From NCBI GenBank assembly GCA_002396325.1, contig DGXM01000072.1:1-23949 (forward strand): a stretch of DNA of 23,949 nucleotides, in the 5' to 3' direction. Source of the DNA: Treponema sp. UBA4232. GTDB taxonomy: Bacteria > Spirochaetota > Spirochaetia > Treponematales > Treponemataceae. Shown here piece after piece: positions 20,389 to 23,949 of this stretch (its first letter is position 1; the number at the start of each line of letters is the position of its first letter). The notes under the pieces were generated by a model. The model ran no database searches, had not been told where the DNA came from, and was given only the letters and a program-made list of their open reading frames with translations. The translations under genes were made by a program, and so were the position numbers.

Positions 20389-23300
20389 TTATATTTGTCC
20401 TCCTGCAACGGCAACGGGTCTAAGATGTTCCGCAACCGGCTCACTGTCTTCAAGGCTCATGGCACCGTCCGCAAGCCTTATCTCGCCCTTCACAACCTTT
20501 CCGTCCGGGCTGTGGATCATTCCGTCGTCCTCTTCGTCGGGGTGGCGTCCTACAGGAGCATTGCTGAGAAGCAGTTTCAGACGGTTCAACTGATTCACTT
20601 CGCTCGAACCGGGGTCATAGTCTATAGCGGCTATGTTCGCACCCGGATACCTTCTGCGCAGTTCCTTTATCATGCCTTTTCCGGTCACATGGTTCGGAAG
20701 ACAGGCAAACGGCTGCACACAGGCAACACTCGGACACCCGGAATGAATGAGCTCAACCATCTCGGCGGTAAGGAACCATCCTTCACCAGTGATGTTTCCA
20801 AGCTGGACAATATCATCCACCCCCTTCATAAGATCGTAGATTATTGACGGCGCTTCAAAACGGTGGCTCTTCCTAAGGGTCTTCTTCATATATTTTCGGT
20901 ACAGTTCAAGGAACCATACAAATATTTTTGCATTTCTTTCCGTCTTTTTTGGGAAAGCAAGCTCTTCGTGACGGAAAATACCTGTGCTGAACGAATAAAA
21001 AAGGAAATCCGCAAGGTCGGGCATCACGCACTCGGCGCCTTCCCTCTCGATCACTTCCACAATCTGATTGTTCGCAGTCGGATGGAATTTCACCAGAATC
21101 TCGCCTACAACACCGACACGGGGCTTTTTCACCGGCACCAAAGGCAGATTGTCGAAGTCACGCACGATTCCCCTGATCAGCTTGTGGTATGAATGGTTTG
21201 AAAGCGACTTAAGCCCGATCTGGCACCTTCCGTTCCACTTTTCATAAAGGGCATTGGCACTTCCGGGAACCTTTTCGTAGGGTCTTGTCCTGTAAAGCAC
21301 GCGCATCAGAAGGTCTCCGAGCATGATTGACCTCATTGCCCTGTGCAGAAGCGCCGGAGTGATTTTGAAACCGGGGTTGGACTCGAATCCCTGCGCACTC
21401 AGAGAAATCACCGGAATATGCGACATACCGGCATCATTCAAGGCACGGCGTATGAACCCGATGTAGTTTGTGGCGCGGCAGCCTCCTCCCGTCTGAGTTA
21501 TCATAAGGCTCACGTTGTTCAAGTCGTACTTTCCGCTCTGCAAGGCCGAAATCATCTGCCCCGCAACAAGGATGGAAGGATAGCAGGCATCGTTGTTCAC
21601 GTATTTGAGACCGACCTCCACCGCCTCCGGATCCACGGCATCGAGAATCACGAAGTTGAAACCCGAATACTGGAACGCTTTCTGCAGAAGCCTGAAGTGG
21701 ATGGGACTCATCTGCGGAGCAAGGATTGTGTGCTTTGCCTTCATCTCCTTGGTGAAAACCTGCCTGTGGTATGCGGCGCTCTTTATTTCCACGCGTCTTC
21801 GGTTTCTCTGGTGGGCCTTGACTGCGGCAATCAGCGACCTGATGCGAATTCTGACTGCTCCAAGATTGCTTCCCTCGTCGATTTTGATGAGAGTGAACAT
21901 CCTGCTCTTTGCCTTGAGGATTTCATCCACCTGGTCCGCAGTAACGGCATCAAGTCCGCATCCGAAGGAAGTAAGCTGCACAAGCTCAAGATTCGGCATT
22001 TCGGAAACGAAGGCGGCGGCTCTGTACAGCCTGTTGTGGTACACCCACTGGTCTATTATGCGCAAAGGCCTCTCGATTGCACCCAGCTGAGCGACAGAAT
22101 CCTCCGTGAATACGGCAAGCCCGAGTCCATGAATCATTTCCGGAATACCATGATTGATTTCCGGGTCAAGGTGGTAAGGACGGCCTGCAAGCACAATTCC
22201 GTTTGCACCGCGGCGGATTATCTCCTCAATCGCCTCCTCTCCGGCAGCCTGAACGTCACGCTTGAATTTCTCCTGCTCTTCCCAGGCCTCGTCAACCGCA
22301 TCCTTTATCTTTTCCTTTGTGAGAGCCTTGAAATGCGGCAGAAGTTCCTCCGCAAGTCTTTCGGCAAGACGGACCTTGTCGTAGATGGGAAGGAAGGGGT
22401 TCATAAAGAGAAGATTTCCGTCCTGACGCACACGGTCCACATTGTTTCTAAGCACTTCAGGATAAGAAGTCACGATAGGACAGTTGTAGTGGTTTCCGGC
22501 TCCAGCATCCTCCTGTTTTTCGTACGGGGCACAGGGATAGAAAATGAAACGGCATCCCCCGGCCAAAAGACTCTCAAGATGACCGTGGCTTATTTTTCCG
22601 GGATAACACACTGATTCCGACGGGATTGTCTCAAGTCCTTTTTCGTAAATGCCCCTGCTCGACCTTGGAGAAAGACGCACTCTGAATCCGAGTTTCGTAA
22701 AGAAAGTGAACCACAGCGGATAATTCTCGTACATATTGAGAACGCGCGGGATTCCGACATCGCCCATGGGAGCATTTTCAGGTTTAAGCGGCACATAATA
22801 ATTGAAAAGACGTTTGTATTTCCAGTCAAACAGATTCGGAAGATTCTTGGGATCCTCGCTGTCGTCAAGCTGAGAAGCCTCTTTGTTGCTGGCGTCCACC
22901 ACCAGATCGTCCTTGCCGAGTTCCGCACCACGCTCGCACCTGTTTCCTGTAACGAATTTGCGCACTGAACGCCCGGAACCTCCCCCGACGCCATCCGTGC
23001 TGAAGGTATTAATGGTAAGAAGACAGTTGTTCGAGCATTTTCCGCAGCGGCGGAGTTCCAAATCCACTTTGAAAGACTCAAGCTGCTCCAGAGTTGCAAT
23101 CCCCGACTTCACAAATTTGGGAGTCTGATCCGGATCATCCGGCTTGGGACGCCTCAAATCCTCCCACTGGTCCTGGGCAATCAATGCAGAACCGTAAGCC
23201 CCCATAAGACCCGCCACATCGGGACGGAACACATTCACACCCGCAATCTTCTCGAAGGCACGCAATACGGCGTCATTATTGAATGTGCCGCCCTGCACCA

Positions 23301-23949
23301 CAACCTTGCTTCCTATATCAGAAGCCTTCCTGAGCTTTATTACTTTGAACAGGGCATTTTTTATGACCGAATACGAAAGACCGGCGGAAATGTCCGCAAC
23401 AGTGGCACCCTCTTTCTGGGCCTGCTTTACACGGCTGTTCATAAAGACAGTACAGCGGGTTCCCAAATCAACAGGCTTGGGAGCAAGCAAAGCAATCTTC
23501 GAAAATTCCTGCACGGTCATTCCCATCGTACGGGCAAAATTGTCAAGAAAACTTCCGCATCCAGAAGAACAGGCCTCGTTCAGCTGAATGGATGTAATCG
23601 CACCGTCCTTCATGCGAAGACACTTCATATCCTGACCGCCGATGTCAAGAAGGAACTCGACTCCCGGCACGAAGAAATCAGCCGCACGGTAATGGGTAAT
23701 GGTCTCAACCTCTCCTGAATCCACACCTAGAGCCGCCTGAAAAAGAGCCTCTCCGTAACCGGTGGAAACAGCACGCGCAATATAGCAGTCCTTCGGCAGA
23801 ATGGCGTAAAGCTGCTTCAAGACTCTCACCGCAAGATCCACAGGATTTCCGGCATTCACATCGTAAAAACGCCACAGAATCGCACCGTTGGTGTCGGTCA
23901 AAACAGCCTTCGTAGTGGTTGAACCGGCATCCAGTCCCAGGAACACAGG
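20389..23949 (-). CDS. Large BcrAD/BadFG-type activase fused to DUF2229 and dehydratase-like regions (5' end cut by window edge)
   Basis: About 1186 residues are visible and the frame is open at the right edge. The GTG at 23946 is probably internal (CCT precedes it), because related fusions of about 1400-1500 residues carry an extra N-terminal ATPase domain. Numbering from that GTG, residues 1-260 are an ASKHA ATPase: GLDAGSTTTKA, DIGGQDMK (101-108), GTRCTVF (162-168) and QGGTFNND. Cysteines in CSSGC (126-130) and C165 suit the bridging [4Fe-4S] cluster of such activases. C301, C304, C308 and C337 could hold another cluster. A DUF2229/COG3580 region follows from about 390, then a COG3581 2-hydroxyacyl-CoA-dehydratase-like region with TQTGGGCRATNYIGF. 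Such activases use ATP to drive low-potential electrons into a partner. The partner here is unknown; a double-cubane-type reductase link is possible. Confidence 0.9.
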   Translation of the reverse strand, partial: PVFLGLDAGSTTTKAVLTDTNGAILWRFYDVNAGNPVDLAVRVLKQLYAILPKDCYIARAVSTGYGEALFQAALGVDSGEVETITHYRAADFFVPGVEFLLDIGGQDMKCLRMKDGAITSIQLNEACSSGCGSFLDNFARTMGMTVQEFSKIALLAPKPVDLGTRCTVFMNSRVKQAQKEGATVADISAGLSYSVIKNALFKVIKLRKASDIGSKVVVQGGTFNNDAVLRAFEKIAGVNVFRPDVAGLMGAYGSALIAQDQWEDLRRPKPDDPDQTPKFVKSGIATLEQLESFKVDLELRRCGKCSNNCLLTINTFSTDGVGGGSGRSVRKFVTGNRCERGAELGKDDLVVDASNKEASQLDDSEDPKNLPNLFDWKYKRLFNYYVPLKPENAPMGDVGIPRVLNMYENYPLWFTFFTKLGFRVRLSPRSSRGIYEKGLETIPSESVCYPGKISHGHLESLLAGGCRFIFYPCAPYEKQEDAGAGNHYNCPIVTSYPEVLRNNVDRVRQDGNLLFMNPFLPIYDKVRLAERLAEELLPHFKALTKEKIKDAVDEAWEEQEKFKRDVQAAGEEAIEEIIRRGANGIVLAGRPYHLDPEINHGIPEMIHGLGLAVFTEDSVAQLGAIERPLRIIDQWVYHNRLYRAAAFVSEMPNLELVQLTSFGCGLDAVTADQVDEILKAKSRMFTLIKIDEGSNLGAVRIRIRSLIAAVKAHQRNRRRVEIKSAAYHRQVFTKEMKAKHTILAPQMSPIHFRLLQKAFQYSGFNFVILDAVDPEAVEVGLKYVNNDACYPSILVAGQMISALQSGKYDLNNVSLMITQTGGGCRATNYIGFIRRALNDAGMSHIPVISLSAQGFESNPGFKITPALLHRAMRSIMLGDLLMRVLYRTRPYEKVPGSANALYEKWNGRCQIGLKSLSNHSYHKLIRGIVRDFDNLPLVPVKKPRVGVVGEILVKFHPTANNQIVEVIEREGAECVMPDLADFLFYSFSTGIFRHEELAFPKKTERNAKIFVWFLELYRKYMKKTLRKSHRFEAPSIIYDLMKGVDDIVQLGNITGEGWFLTAEMVELIHSGCPSVACVQPFACLPNHVTGKGMIKELRRRYPGANIAAIDYDPGSSEVNQLNRLKLLLSNAPVGRHPDEEDDGMIHSPDGKVVKGEIRLADGAMSLEDSEPVAEHLRPVAVAGGQI

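Noticed and set aside
21343..22614. 423-codon plus-strand open frame
   Set aside because: It lies fully antisense to the activase gene, whose minus-strand motifs are unambiguous; the plus translation looks random.
23944..23946. GTG as the true start of the activase
   Set aside because: The frame is open to the edge, and family members with this architecture usually have an additional N-terminal ATPase domain before this point.

Overview
The window looks like a chromosomal segment of a Treponema-type spirochaete. The evidence is a giant membrane-anchored coiled-coil protein of the kind called SpiroCoCo in spirochaete annotation, a carD-ispDF pair, and an 8-strand-type outer-membrane protein divergent from folD. 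From memory, Treponema pallidum has similar carD/ispDF and folD/OMP neighbourhoods. No phage, IS, CRISPR, tRNA or rRNA was seen. Both window ends cut a gene: rarA loses its 3' end at the left edge and the large activase loses its 5' end at the right edge.

Left block (1-4071, minus strand): a compact run of three genes reads leftward, outer-membrane beta-barrel protein, exported lipoprotein, then a RarA/MgsA AAA+ ATPase with a C-terminal extension of at least 320 residues. Junctions are 2-23 bp. The divergent intergenic region (4072-4235) carries an operator-like inverted repeat.

Central plus-strand block (4236-8964): folD and folE2 (one-carbon/pterin metabolism), adk, then carD and ispDF, which overlap. 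Promoter-like sequences precede folE2, adk and carD. A terminator follows adk, and a bidirectional terminator separates ispDF from the convergent giant gene. The carD promoter sits so close to the ATG that the mRNA should be leaderless.

Right block (8983-23949, minus strand): the 2979-residue coiled-coil gene (GTG start) lies 31 bp downstream of a HAD-family phosphatase gene, which also has a promoter predicting a leaderless mRNA. Between the HAD gene and the next transcription unit lies a roughly 290-bp GC-rich, structured, apparently non-coding stretch. Beyond it a signal-peptide protein of unknown function abuts, with no gap, a very large BcrAD/BadFG-type ATPase (activase) fused to DUF2229 and 2-hydroxyacyl-CoA-dehydratase-like regions.

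The most striking object is the giant protein. By hand count, residues 314-2080 resolve into 160 consecutive 11-residue (hendecad) repeats, interrupted once by a 7-residue unit near the middle. The protein has one N-terminal membrane anchor and a helix-turn-helix-like C-terminal tail. If fully helical it would be a rod a few hundred nanometres long, which points to a structural or ruler role along the cell axis (inference).
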